Of a DNA stretch of 64,000 bases, positions 1-8,777 are shown piece after piece. The stretch comes from Armatimonadota bacterium (GTDB lineage Bacteria > Armatimonadota > Zipacnadia > Zipacnadales > UBA11051): positions 124,001 through 188,000 of the forward strand of contig JABLXH010000010.1 of NCBI GenBank assembly GCA_013178155.1. The letters are read 5' to 3'. The translations under genes were made by a program, and so were the position numbers. The notes below the pieces were generated by a model. That model was not told where the DNA came from. It did not search any database and saw only the letters and a program-made list of their open reading frames with translations. The number at the start of each line of letters is the position of its first letter. Position 1 is the first letter of the stretch.

Positions 1-60
1 AATCTGCCCGCGGTAGCCGGGGTCCTGCTTCAGTTCTTCGAGGAAGGTAGCAAAGTCCAT
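1..60 (-). CDS. 5' end of a leftward gene, possibly a DEAD/DEAH-box helicase (partial)
   Basis: An open frame starts with ATG at 60 and runs off the left edge. It encodes MDFATFLEELKQDPGYRGQI, only 20 residues. The pattern of a short acidic helix followed by 'DPGYRGQI' resembles from memory the N-terminus of DEAD/DEAH helicases with a DUF1998 tail (YprA/MrfA type), but this is too short for a firm call. The gene diverges from the membrane protein at 201. A TATACT hexamer on the minus strand at 75-80 could be its -10 box; I see no good -35 box. Confidence 0.45.
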   Translation of the reverse strand, partial: MDFATFLEELKQDPGYRGQI

Positions 61-200
61 GGGCTCACTGCCCCAGTATACACCATTCAAACAGTTGTTC
101 CATAGGCTACCTTACCGGTCCGAAGAGGGAGCATCGCCGGCGGGCACGAAATACCGTCTGTTGGCTGCGCTATCCAAGTTTCTTGAGGGGGCGACATACC

Positions 201-455
201 ATGGCCTTCGCATCGTTTCTGTTAGGAACCATCTCGCTCGTGGGCGTCGCCATCACGGTGATTCCTCTGCTAGGGTGGCTGAACTGGCTCATCCTGCCCC
301 TGGCAGTGGCGGGGCTCCTCCTGGGGATCCTCTCCGCCTACGCCAGCGCCCACCGCGAGCACTCGTCGTGCCTGGCGACCCTAGGCATCATCCTCAACTG
401 CGTGGCCCTCGGCCTGGGCATCCTGCGGCTCATGATCGGTGGTGGCGTCATCTGA
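201..455 (+). CDS. Small multi-pass membrane protein of unknown function (84 aa)
   Basis: ATG at 201 is preceded by a purine-rich GAGGGGG ribosome-binding site at 185-191, so I prefer it to the TTG at 183. The protein is almost entirely hydrophobic: roughly three membrane segments (about residues 4-22, 26-45 and 58-80) separated by a short polar loop containing His-Arg-Glu-His. No catalytic or binding motif is visible. Its TGA stop (453-455) overlaps the CTG proposed as the start of the next gene, so the two are probably translationally coupled. The function is unknown; it could be a membrane partner of the exported TPR protein downstream. Confidence 0.7.
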   Translation: MAFASFLLGTISLVGVAITVIPLLGWLNWLILPLAVAGLLLGILSAYASAHREHSSCLATLGIILNCVALGLGILRLMIGGGVI

Positions 456-3067
456 CAGCTCTGGTACGAGCAGGGCTGGCCTTGGCCCTGCTGCTGAGCG
501 CGGTGTCGCTTGGGGCCCAGCAGACCGCTCGCGGGCTGATGGCGGAAGCGGCCCGCCTGCGGGCGCAAAGGCAGTTTCGCGAGGCCATCCGGCTCTACCT
601 GGAGGCGCTACCGCTTTGCGCCAACGCCGGCGAGACCGCCCAGGTCTGGTTCGGCCTCGCCTCGGTCTACCGCCAGCAGGGGGACAACCCGCGCGCCGTG
701 GAGGCCTACAGGGAAGTCACCCGGCTGGAAGGCGCGGGGACCTACGCAGAAGCCGCCTGGCGGCAGATGGCCGAACTCCACATCGAGGAGGGTGACTTCG
801 CCGCAGCGCGGCAGGCCTACGAGCAGCTACTGGCGGCCTCTCCCGACGACCCCAACCTGCGGGTCGAGGTGTCCCTGGCCTTGGCCCGACTGGAGGCCGA
901 GGACAGGCACCCCGAGGCAGCGGCACAGCGCCTGCGAAAGCTGCTGACCGATCTGCCACAGTCCGGTCAGGCCCCGGACATCTGGGCCGCTTTGGTGCAG
1001 GCCCAGATCCAGGCCGAGGACTTCACGGGCGCGACCGCCAGCGCACGCGAGGGCTGGCGGCTTTTCCCCGGCCACACGACCATAGTTCTGGCGCTACTCG
1101 ACGGTCTGCGTGCGCAGGGCCGGGCCCAGCAGGCCATCCCCCTCGCCTGGGAGTTCGTCGCCCAGTTGCCTGAGGACGACAATCTCTTTCAGGCCTTGGC
1201 CGACCTGCATCGCTCGACCCGGACCGAACCCCAGTTGACCGAATGGCTCCAACAGCAGTCTCAACAGCCCGAGCGGCAGGCGGTATGGCTGCGGCGGCTG
1301 GCGGAGGTGCAGGTGGAGGCGGGCAATGACACTGGCGCACTGGCCGCCTACGAGCGCCTGCTGGCCCTGGCTCCCGACGACATCGAGATCCTGCGCGAGG
1401 CCGGCGAGACGGCCCTGCGCGTCGGCGAGCTGGCCAAGGGCGAGCAGTGGCTGCGCCGCTGTCTGGCTCTGGCGCCCGATGACATGGGTGTGGTGATGTC
1501 GCTGGGCGAGGCGTACCTGCGCCAGGGACGGCCTGACGAGGCCATGCGGTTCTGGAAAGAGGCCGTGCAGTATCGCCCCGATGACCGGGACTCGGTGCGA
1601 CAGCTCGGCAACGCCCTGCAACGCCACCAGCTACACCAGCAGGCCTTGCAGGTCTATGCTGAGGCCCGGCAGGCCCTGGGTGACCCGCTGGCCTTCAGCG
1701 CTCAGGTTGGTCAAGCCCACGAAGCGCTGCTGGACTTCGCGGGCGCCACTCGCGAGTATGTGGCCGCCCTCGCCCAGCCCGGTCCTCAGGGGGCCGGGAC
1801 AGCTGCGCTGCGGCTGCAGGCACTCACCGAGGACGCCGCGGCACGCCCCGAGGTGCGGTCCACGCTGCAGGAACTGGCCCAGGCGGGCAAGTTGCCGCCG
1901 GAGGCGGCGGCTACCCTCATCTACGCCCGCATCCTGGATGGAGAGACCGCTGACCAGGCCCTGGCAGCCCTCCCGCCCAGCGACGACCAGGCGCACGCCG
2001 GCCTGTTGGCGCAGTTGGGCCACCGGCTGGAGACCGGGGGCCAGTGGCATTCAGCAGCCCTCGTCTATGGTCGCCTGCTGCCTGCTCTGCGGACCCCGAC
2101 CGACCGGGCGGTACTGGCACTGCACTCCGCCGAGCTATTGACCAAGGCCGGTGACTGGCGGGCAGCCCTGCAGGCGCTGGAGCGCCTGTCGGCCGACGAG
2201 CTCCCCGCCTCGCTGGCGCGGCGCGTGCGAGTCGAGCAGGCCGATCTGCTGCTGCGGGAGGGGCGGCAGCCGACGCAGGCCCGTGAACTGTACGCCGCCG
2301 CCGAGGCGGGCCGTGGCCCGCTGTCGCTGAAAGCCCGCTGGGGCCTCGCCGACTGCGCCTTCGCGCTCGGTGACTATGCGTCGGCCCGTGAGCAGTACGC
2401 GTTGCTGGCTGAAGCCTCGCCCCCGCCTCCCGAGGCCGTAGAGAGCCTGCCGCCACTGGTCATCGGCTCCTTCTACCTGCCCTTCGATGACGTCGAGACC
2501 GTGACGGAGCGTTGGCCGGGCGACGACTACGTCGCCTTCCGGCTGGCCGAGATGCTCCTGCGCGAAGCCAAGTTCAGCGAGGCCGCCCGGGCTTTTCGCG
2601 ACCTGAGCCGCCAGTACCCGGCCAGCCCGTATGCCAATGACGCCCTGGAGCGCCTGCTCTTGCTCCCTGCCCTCGAACGCCGCGCTCCCGGGGCGGAGGC
2701 CTATGTCGAGGCCATGAAGGCCTATGACCGGGGCGATGCGGACCTGGCAGTCACCCTCCTCACCGGCATCACGGTCTCGCCGCTGGCCGAGCCGGCGCGT
2801 CTGCTGCTGGCCGATGTGTACCTCGGGCGGGGCGACACCGAGCAGGCTCTGGCCACGCTCCAGGCCCTCACTGCTGACTTCCCGACCAGCTCCGAGGCGG
2901 CCACGGCCCTGCTGCGGCTGGCGGGGCTGCAGGCAACCAGTGACCCCGTCGCCGCCCGTGGCCAGTTGCAGGAAGTCCTTCGCCGCTTCCCGGACTCGCC
3001 CCAGGCGGTCGAGGCCCGGATACTTCTCGAGATGCTCCAGCAACCTCAGAAGGAGCCCCCACAATGA
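452..3067 (+). CDS. Exported tetratricopeptide-repeat protein (about 871 aa)
   Basis: Almost the whole protein is helical TPR repeats (motifs of the type 'AAxxAYExLLAxxPDD'), ending in YbgF/outer-membrane-assembly-like repeats with 'FPDSPQAVEA'. TPR arrays are protein-protein scaffolds. The frame is open from ATG 59, but that stretch overlaps the membrane gene at 201 and does not look like protein. A CTG at 452 gives a convincing signal peptide (TALVRAGLALALLLSA, cleavage near LGAQQ) and forms a CTGA overlap with the upstream stop. TTG 482 and ATG 539 are alternatives. The stop overlaps the next ATG (ATGA, 3064-3067), indicating a three-gene operon. It probably acts outside the cytoplasm as a scaffold. 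Confidence 0.8.
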   Translation: MTALVRAGLALALLLSAVSLGAQQTARGLMAEAARLRAQRQFREAIRLYLEALPLCANAGETAQVWFGLASVYRQQGDNPRAVEAYREVTRLEGAGTYAEAAWRQMAELHIEEGDFAAARQAYEQLLAASPDDPNLRVEVSLALARLEAEDRHPEAAAQRLRKLLTDLPQSGQAPDIWAALVQAQIQAEDFTGATASAREGWRLFPGHTTIVLALLDGLRAQGRAQQAIPLAWEFVAQLPEDDNLFQALADLHRSTRTEPQLTEWLQQQSQQPERQAVWLRRLAEVQVEAGNDTGALAAYERLLALAPDDIEILREAGETALRVGELAKGEQWLRRCLALAPDDMGVVMSLGEAYLRQGRPDEAMRFWKEAVQYRPDDRDSVRQLGNALQRHQLHQQALQVYAEARQALGDPLAFSAQVGQAHEALLDFAGATREYVAALAQPGPQGAGTAALRLQALTEDAAARPEVRSTLQELAQAGKLPPEAAATLIYARILDGETADQALAALPPSDDQAHAGLLAQLGHRLETGGQWHSAALVYGRLLPALRTPTDRAVLALHSAELLTKAGDWRAALQALERLSADELPASLARRVRVEQADLLLREGRQPTQARELYAAAEAGRGPLSLKARWGLADCAFALGDYASAREQYALLAEASPPPPEAVESLPPLVIGSFYLPFDDVETVTERWPGDDYVAFRLAEMLLREAKFSEAARAFRDLSRQYPASPYANDALERLLLLPALERRAPGAEAYVEAMKAYDRGDADLAVTLLTGITVSPLAEPARLLLADVYLGRGDTEQALATLQALTADFPTSSEAATALLRLAGLQATSDPVAARGQLQEVLRRFPDSPQAVEARILLEMLQQPQKEPPQ

Positions 3068-5073
3068 CCGCACTCTGTCCGGAACTGAGGCTGTCGTGGC
3101 GCGTTGGCTATCACAACTACAACACGCCCGAGGCCCTGAACACGCTGGTCAGCTTCCTGGGCCAGTACCGTTCGGTGGTGGACGAGGTCTGCTTCTTTGA
3201 CACGATCACGCACCATCTCTACCTGCCCTGGGACGAGCTTCAGGACACCGCCAGCCTCATTGGCCGGGCCATGGCGGCAATGCGTGACCTGGGTGTACCC
3301 AGCGTCGGCATCAACGTGCTGTGCACCGTCGGCCACATAGACGAGGCCTGGGACTATGTACACCCCCTGCCCTTTCAGCCCATGGTCGGTCACGACGGTT
3401 CCGTGGCCCGGGGGTCCGGCTGTCCCAACGACCCGGCGCTGCGGCAGTATGTGTGGGACAAGTACCAGCTCATGGCGCGTCAGGGCCCGCACTTCATCTG
3501 GGTAGATGACGACATCCGCGCCAACCACCACACTGTCGCCTGGCCCTGCTTCTGTCCGCTCTGTCTGGACCTCTTCGCTCGGGACACGGGCCAGAGCTTC
3601 ACGCGGGAGGCCCTCGTGGCCGCCCTGAGCCTCCCTGATCGGGGAGACTTGCGCGAGGCCTGGATCGAGCAGAACGTCCGCAGCTACGAGACGCTCTTGG
3701 CCCACGTACGCGCCGCCATTGACAGTGTGGACCCCCAGATTGAGACCGGGCTGATGACAGCCGGTCCGGCGGGGACCACTTACGGCGGCTTCCGTCACGA
3801 TCGCTGGCTCACGGCGCTCCGCGCCACCAAGTCGCGCCCCGGCGGCGGCTTCTACACCGACGCGACCATCACCGCACTCTATGGCAAGAGCCTCGACGTG
3901 GGCTGGCAGCGTTCGGTCCTGCCGGAAGGCGTGCGCGAGTCAGTCTACGAGCTGGAAAACTTCCCCTACCAGGTGTTGAAGAAGTCAGTCTCCTCGGTGA
4001 TGAATGAGGCAACGCTCGCCCTGGCCCAGGGGCTCACCGGTGTAGCCTTCAACGCCCTGGGCATGTGGAACGCGCCACTGGATGACAAGCGCCCCCTGAT
4101 GAAGGCCATCGCACACCATCGGCCCCTCTGGGAACAGGTGGCTGGCTGGGCCCCCAACGTGCCGACGCGCGGTCTCTGGATCGCATGGACCCCTGGCCTC
4201 ATGGCCCGGCGGCGGGTGCTGGCCGGCGAGGACTGGTTCGCGCCCAGTGACGCCCACAGCTTCAGCAAGGCCGCCGTGCTCGGTGAGATCGGCCTGCCGC
4301 TGGCTGTGGATCCACCGGGCGAGGTGACGGTGCTCGTGGGCCGGGTGGTGGAGGCGTTTGCCGACGACGAACTGCGGCAGATGCTGTCCGGCGGCGTGCT
4401 CATGGATGCGGCCGCCGCCCAGGCTCTGGCGGATCGCGGCCTGGGAGACCTGACCGGAGTGCGGTTGGCGCAGGGCTACAACAACGGGGTAGTCGAGCGG
4501 TTCTCTGCCGACCCGCTCAACGGGGACAGTGCCGACCAGATCCGCGACGCCCGGATCGAGTTCTTCTCCCAGGGCCGGGAGCACGCCTGGGTGCTGGAAC
4601 CCCTCACCCCCAGCGGGCGTGTCCTGGCGCAGGTGGAGAGCTACTGGGGCCAGGTGCTCGGACCGTGTCTGACCGCGGCGGAGAACGAACTCGGCGGACG
4701 CGTGGCGGTCATGGGCTACGCGCCCTGGATGTTCCTGCACTCCACCGACAAGCGGGCGCAGCTACAGAACCTCACCGACTGGCTGAGCCGCGGCACTCTT
4801 CCCGTGCGGGTGCAGCAGGCCGTGCCAGTCATCCCGGTGGCGCGCCTGGTGGCCGACCGGACACGCGGGGTGGTGACACTGTTCAACTCCGGTCTGGACT
4901 GGCTGCCCGAGGTGACGGTAGAGGTGCGCGCCCCCCGGGTGCCCGTGTGCGAGCTGCGGCCGGGCTGCCGGCAGGAGGCGGCTGTGGAGAGCGTTGCAGG
5001 CGGCTGGCAGGTTCGGCTCCGCGACCTCCCGCCCTGGAGCACGGTCGTGCTGCTCATCGGCAGCGACATCTAG
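3064..5073 (+). CDS. Large TIM-barrel-like protein of unknown function, glycoside-hydrolase-like (669 aa)
   Basis: The ATG overlaps the TPR gene stop. There is no signal peptide, so it is probably cytoplasmic. The N-terminal half has alternating strand/helix blocks typical of a TIM barrel, an acidic strand end 'IWVDDDIRANHH' (about residues 145-156) and a 'CFCPLC' cysteine cluster (162-167) that could bind metal. This arrangement recurs in uncharacterised GH-like proteins of environmental bacteria. The middle (about 370-560) resembles a beta-galactosidase-type trimerisation or amidotransferase-like fold, and the C-terminus is a beta-sandwich. I cannot name a family. The paired aspartates are candidate catalytic or metal ligands. 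It is convergent with addA; the two stops overlap by 4 bp (5070-5073). Confidence 0.7.
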   Translation: MTALCPELRLSWRVGYHNYNTPEALNTLVSFLGQYRSVVDEVCFFDTITHHLYLPWDELQDTASLIGRAMAAMRDLGVPSVGINVLCTVGHIDEAWDYVHPLPFQPMVGHDGSVARGSGCPNDPALRQYVWDKYQLMARQGPHFIWVDDDIRANHHTVAWPCFCPLCLDLFARDTGQSFTREALVAALSLPDRGDLREAWIEQNVRSYETLLAHVRAAIDSVDPQIETGLMTAGPAGTTYGGFRHDRWLTALRATKSRPGGGFYTDATITALYGKSLDVGWQRSVLPEGVRESVYELENFPYQVLKKSVSSVMNEATLALAQGLTGVAFNALGMWNAPLDDKRPLMKAIAHHRPLWEQVAGWAPNVPTRGLWIAWTPGLMARRRVLAGEDWFAPSDAHSFSKAAVLGEIGLPLAVDPPGEVTVLVGRVVEAFADDELRQMLSGGVLMDAAAAQALADRGLGDLTGVRLAQGYNNGVVERFSADPLNGDSADQIRDARIEFFSQGREHAWVLEPLTPSGRVLAQVESYWGQVLGPCLTAAENELGGRVAVMGYAPWMFLHSTDKRAQLQNLTDWLSRGTLPVRVQQAVPVIPVARLVADRTRGVVTLFNSGLDWLPEVTVEVRAPRVPVCELRPGCRQEAAVESVAGGWQVRLRDLPPWSTVVLLIGSDI

Positions 5074-8000
5074 AGCTTGCAGTCGGGACACCAACGCCGC
5101 AGCGGACAGGATGGGCACGGCGGCGATTCTGGGGGTCTAAAGGCGCCCTTCCAGATGTCAGCCACCATCGTCGCCGCCCGCTTCACGGCCCTGGCGGCGA
5201 TCTCCGGGACGTTCAGTTCCAGGGGACAGGTCTTGTCGGGCTGCAGGTACACGAGCCACGCCTTCACAGGGTACTTGCCGCGCCACTTCTCCACCGCAGC
5301 GCAGTACAGACCTACCTGGGACTCGTACATCCGGCGGTTGCCGTCATCGCCCAGGCTGCCCGTCTTGTAGTCGAGGATGACCGTCTGCCCCTGACCATCG
5401 TCCACGAAGGCATCCAGGACGCCCTCGATCGCCACGGTCTGCATCGCGCCATCACAGGCCGGGCACAGCGGAAAGACAACGCGCATCTCGGTGCGCAGCT
5501 CCGGCGCCCCCCGTACCGTCGCGCTGTACAGGTCCGATTCGAGGAACAGCGTCACTTGCTGACGCAATTGGTCCTTCTGCTGCTTCGCTCGCACCTCCAG
5601 GTGAGCCGGCAGGCCGAGGTCACTGTCCAGAACCTTGTTCAGTTCCTCCACGCCCTGTGTACCCACCAGCCGCAGCAGGTGGTGGATGACGTCACCCCGC
5701 TCAGTCTCCGTCAGTTGGTCGCCCTGCGAGAGAGTAGGTAGCTCCAGGGTCTCTGTCGGCCAGCCGGCGACGTAGGTCAGCTCATAGCGCCGGGGACAGA
5801 AATCATAGACCGCCAGCTCGGTGGCCGTAAAGCGTCGCCGCGCCTCGTAACACCGCGGCACGGGGCCAACCTGCGCGCCCAGTTTTGCCACCGAGTCCGG
5901 GTCGAGGCTCGCCGGTTGCCCGCCGCTCACAGCAGTCCCGCCCGAACCAGGCGCTGGTGGCACCTCAGATACCCGGTAGAGGCTGCCCTGCACCAGGTCG
6001 TGCCAGCCGCCATCCAGAAGAAGCTCCTTCTGCCCGTTGGTCACCAGTGTCGCCAGTTCCTCGGCCGTCACTCCGAAGGCCTCCAGCAGCCAGGACAGCG
6101 GGCGTCCCTTGGTAAGCTCCACTCGGGCAGGGGAATGGACTTCGCCGTCCTTCAGTTTCCCCTGCTTCGTCACGAAGCCACTGGACAGTATGAGGCGGTC
6201 GCGGGCACGCGTGCAGGCGACATAGAACAAACGCCGCTGCTCGGCCACCTCTTCCGCCTGGCGCCGCTCCCCCAGCAACTGGCCGAAGCTCGGCCAATCC
6301 GTGTCTCCGTCTTGCTTCCGAAACGCCATGCAGCCCAGGTCCGGATGCCAGCGGAAAACACCTCTCTCAGCCCGTGGCTTGCGGTTCAGGTCCGGCAGCA
6401 GCACCACCGGCCATTCCAGCCCCTTGGCCGAATGCTGGGTCATGAACTTGGCGCTGTTGCTCTTCTCGTCCTCGATGGCCGCCTCGCCCTCGCGTTCCTC
6501 GCGCAACTCCAACTCTTGCAGCCAGGCAAGGAAGCCCCGCAGGCTGTAGCTCCCCGTGAGCTCGTAAGCGACCGCGATGTCCACCAGCTTCTGCAGGTTG
6601 GCGGTAGTCTGAGGGGCGCCGGGCAAGGCGGCCAGGACGGCCACCAGTTGCGTCCGGCCCATGAGTTCCCGTATAAGCTCCGACAGCCGCAGCCGGTTCT
6701 TGCGGGCCCGCAGGTCACCGAGGATCGCGACGGCCTGGCGCAACCGCCCCAGCTCACCGGCCGTGATGACCTCGGCCAGCGGGGACGGCTCGGCAGCCAC
6801 CGACTTTAGGCGCTGCCACCAGCTCGCCCCGTGCCCCCGCTCGCGTACCCAGAAGAGAGTCTCATCCGAGAGGCCAAAGAGCGGTGAGCGCAGGGCGCCG
6901 ACGAGAGCCACCTCGTCCTGCGTGTTCTCGATGGCGCGGAGGGCACTGGTAACGTCCCGCACTTCCTGCACTCTGAAGTATCCCTTGCCCGCATAGACGT
7001 AGGTGGGGATGCCCGCCTGGCGGAAGGCCCATTCGTAGATGCCCACGTCGGTGAAGGAGCGCAGCAGCATGGCGCAATCACGGAACTCCGCCGGGCGGTG
7101 GTTGCCGGTCTCACGGTCGAGCACCTGCAGAGGCTTGCTGCCTGTCACCAGTGCGAGGACGCGGTCGGCCAGCAACTTGGCCTCGGCAAACCGCAAGTCA
7201 TCGGTGGAGGCGTCCTCCTCATCGCTGCCCTCGCCCTCGTCAGTGCTCTCCCCCGCGCCAGCCGGCGCGGCACTGACCAGCAGCAGCTCCGCCGCAGGCG
7301 CCACCTCGTCCTCGCGGTGCGATTCCAGTTCGGTCTCGTAGTACGCCTCGTAGGGCTGCGGGTCAGCGGGCGGGGTCCCCATGACCGCCGAGTGGGCGAA
7401 AAGCTGGTTGAAGAAGCGCAGCAACGTCGGTGTGCTGCGGAAACACTTCTTCAGGGGCACATAGCCCTGCGCTCCCGCAGTCCCTTCCATCGCTTCGCGA
7501 GTCTTGTACCAGACCTTGAGGTCGGCATCCCGCCAGCCGTAGATGGACTGCTTGGGATCGCCGACGACGAAGCGCCGTGCCCCACCCTCGCCCGCCAGGG
7601 CTCCCAGGACCTCCTCCTGCAGCCGCGAGGTGTCCTGGTACTCGTCAATGAGCAGGTGCCGGACACGCGCTCGCGTCCGCTGCAGAATGTCGGGTCGTTG
7701 CTGCCAGAGGTCGCGGACACGAAGCTGCAGGTCCTCGAAGTCCAGGACGTGCTGCTCGGCCTTGGCCTCCTCGTAGGCTTTGATGGCTGCTCGCGCCTCA
7801 GCCAGCAGGGCCTCGGTCAGCAGCGCCGCGGGGGAATCGGCGGGCTCCGGGGTCAGGGCGGCGAGGGCAACGACTCGCTTCCCGATGGCCCCTGACTTGT
7901 TCTTCAGACTGCTCGCTGCTGCGGCGGCCTCGAGGGCCGCATCGCCATGGCTTGCGTTGGTTCTGATCTGTTTGCTGTAACCGACCAGGCCCAGCAATGC

Positions 8001-8777
8001 CTCCCGGGACCGCTTCTGCTCCAATAGAAGCACCAGGTCCAGAACCTCACCACACTTCTTCGCCAGGTCATCAGCGGCGCCCGAACTCAGGAAGCTCTGT
8101 AAGGCCCCAACCGCAGCCTTCCACTCCGGACCGCCGATCAGGTCGCTGATGCCCTGAGCCAACGCTTCGTCCGTATGTTTGTTCCAGTGCTCCACCAGTT
8201 CCGCCGCCGTCCAGGGCTTGGTCAGCCACTGGCCAAGCTGCCCGCGCCATTGCACCAGGTTGGCCACCTGCTCTGACGCCGGCGCCAGACCCAGTTCACC
8301 CACGAGGCGCGCGGCGCTCACGCGGTCTGCGGTCAGTCCGTCCAGCAGCGACTTCCGCACCTCCTCGGCCAGGAGCAGCCGGGACTGGGTCTCATCCAGC
8401 ACCCTGAAGGTCGGGTCCACACCCGCCGCCAGGGCGTGCTCGTGCAACACCCGGGCGCAGAAGCCGTGGATGGTCGAGACCGGAGCGGTCTCGAGCTCCC
8501 GGCCCAGGGCTTTCCAGTCGCGGTCATCCGCGCCCGACTGCGCTCGCACCCGACATTCGCGGCGCAGACGGTCCTTGAGTTCCGCCGCTGCCGCCTCGGT
8601 GAAAGTAACCGCCACGATCTCATGGGGGGAGACGCCACTCGCCAGCAGGTGCACGTAATGGTTCACCAGCAGGCTGGTCTTGCCGCCTCCCGCGCCGCAA
8701 CTGACCAGCCGGGGTATGTCCGTGTCGGTGATAGCCTCCTGGCGGAGCTCGGCGTCGTCGTGAAGAGCCTCAGCCAT
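5070..8777 (-). CDS. addA: ATP-dependent helicase/nuclease subunit A (AddA)
   Basis: UvrD/Rep superfamily helicase with a C-terminal RecB-type nuclease (1,235 aa from the ATG at 8777). That start has a GGGGGGTGA site just upstream and overlaps addB by 8 bp. Helicase motifs in order: Walker A 'GAGGGKTS', 'TFTEAAAAELKDRL', Walker B 'LLIDEYQDTS', 'VVGDPKQSIYGWR', 'TQHSAKGLEWPVV' and 'LFYVACTRARDRL'. The nuclease domain carries 'GVLDAF' and 'ILDYKTG'. With AddB it resects double-strand breaks for RecA-dependent repair. Unusually, the C-terminus has an iron-sulfur-type cysteine set: 'YDFCPRRYEL' upstream and 'CPSCPLRRWC' at the end. Confidence 0.93.
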   Translation of the reverse strand: MAEALHDDAELRQEAITDTDIPRLVSCGAGGGKTSLLVNHYVHLLASGVSPHEIVAVTFTEAAAAELKDRLRRECRVRAQSGADDRDWKALGRELETAPVSTIHGFCARVLHEHALAAGVDPTFRVLDETQSRLLLAEEVRKSLLDGLTADRVSAARLVGELGLAPASEQVANLVQWRGQLGQWLTKPWTAAELVEHWNKHTDEALAQGISDLIGGPEWKAAVGALQSFLSSGAADDLAKKCGEVLDLVLLLEQKRSREALLGLVGYSKQIRTNASHGDAALEAAAAASSLKNKSGAIGKRVVALAALTPEPADSPAALLTEALLAEARAAIKAYEEAKAEQHVLDFEDLQLRVRDLWQQRPDILQRTRARVRHLLIDEYQDTSRLQEEVLGALAGEGGARRFVVGDPKQSIYGWRDADLKVWYKTREAMEGTAGAQGYVPLKKCFRSTPTLLRFFNQLFAHSAVMGTPPADPQPYEAYYETELESHREDEVAPAAELLLVSAAPAGAGESTDEGEGSDEEDASTDDLRFAEAKLLADRVLALVTGSKPLQVLDRETGNHRPAEFRDCAMLLRSFTDVGIYEWAFRQAGIPTYVYAGKGYFRVQEVRDVTSALRAIENTQDEVALVGALRSPLFGLSDETLFWVRERGHGASWWQRLKSVAAEPSPLAEVITAGELGRLRQAVAILGDLRARKNRLRLSELIRELMGRTQLVAVLAALPGAPQTTANLQKLVDIAVAYELTGSYSLRGFLAWLQELELREEREGEAAIEDEKSNSAKFMTQHSAKGLEWPVVLLPDLNRKPRAERGVFRWHPDLGCMAFRKQDGDTDWPSFGQLLGERRQAEEVAEQRRLFYVACTRARDRLILSSGFVTKQGKLKDGEVHSPARVELTKGRPLSWLLEAFGVTAEELATLVTNGQKELLLDGGWHDLVQGSLYRVSEVPPAPGSGGTAVSGGQPASLDPDSVAKLGAQVGPVPRCYEARRRFTATELAVYDFCPRRYELTYVAGWPTETLELPTLSQGDQLTETERGDVIHHLLRLVGTQGVEELNKVLDSDLGLPAHLEVRAKQQKDQLRQQVTLFLESDLYSATVRGAPELRTEMRVVFPLCPACDGAMQTVAIEGVLDAFVDDGQGQTVILDYKTGSLGDDGNRRMYESQVGLYCAAVEKWRGKYPVKAWLVYLQPDKTCPLELNVPEIAARAVKRAATMVADIWKGAFRPPESPPCPSCPLRRWCPDCKL

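Noticed and set aside
59-451. N-terminal extension of the TPR frame to ATG 59
   Set aside because: The extension is Arg/Pro-rich and overlaps a convincing membrane protein with its own ribosome-binding site.
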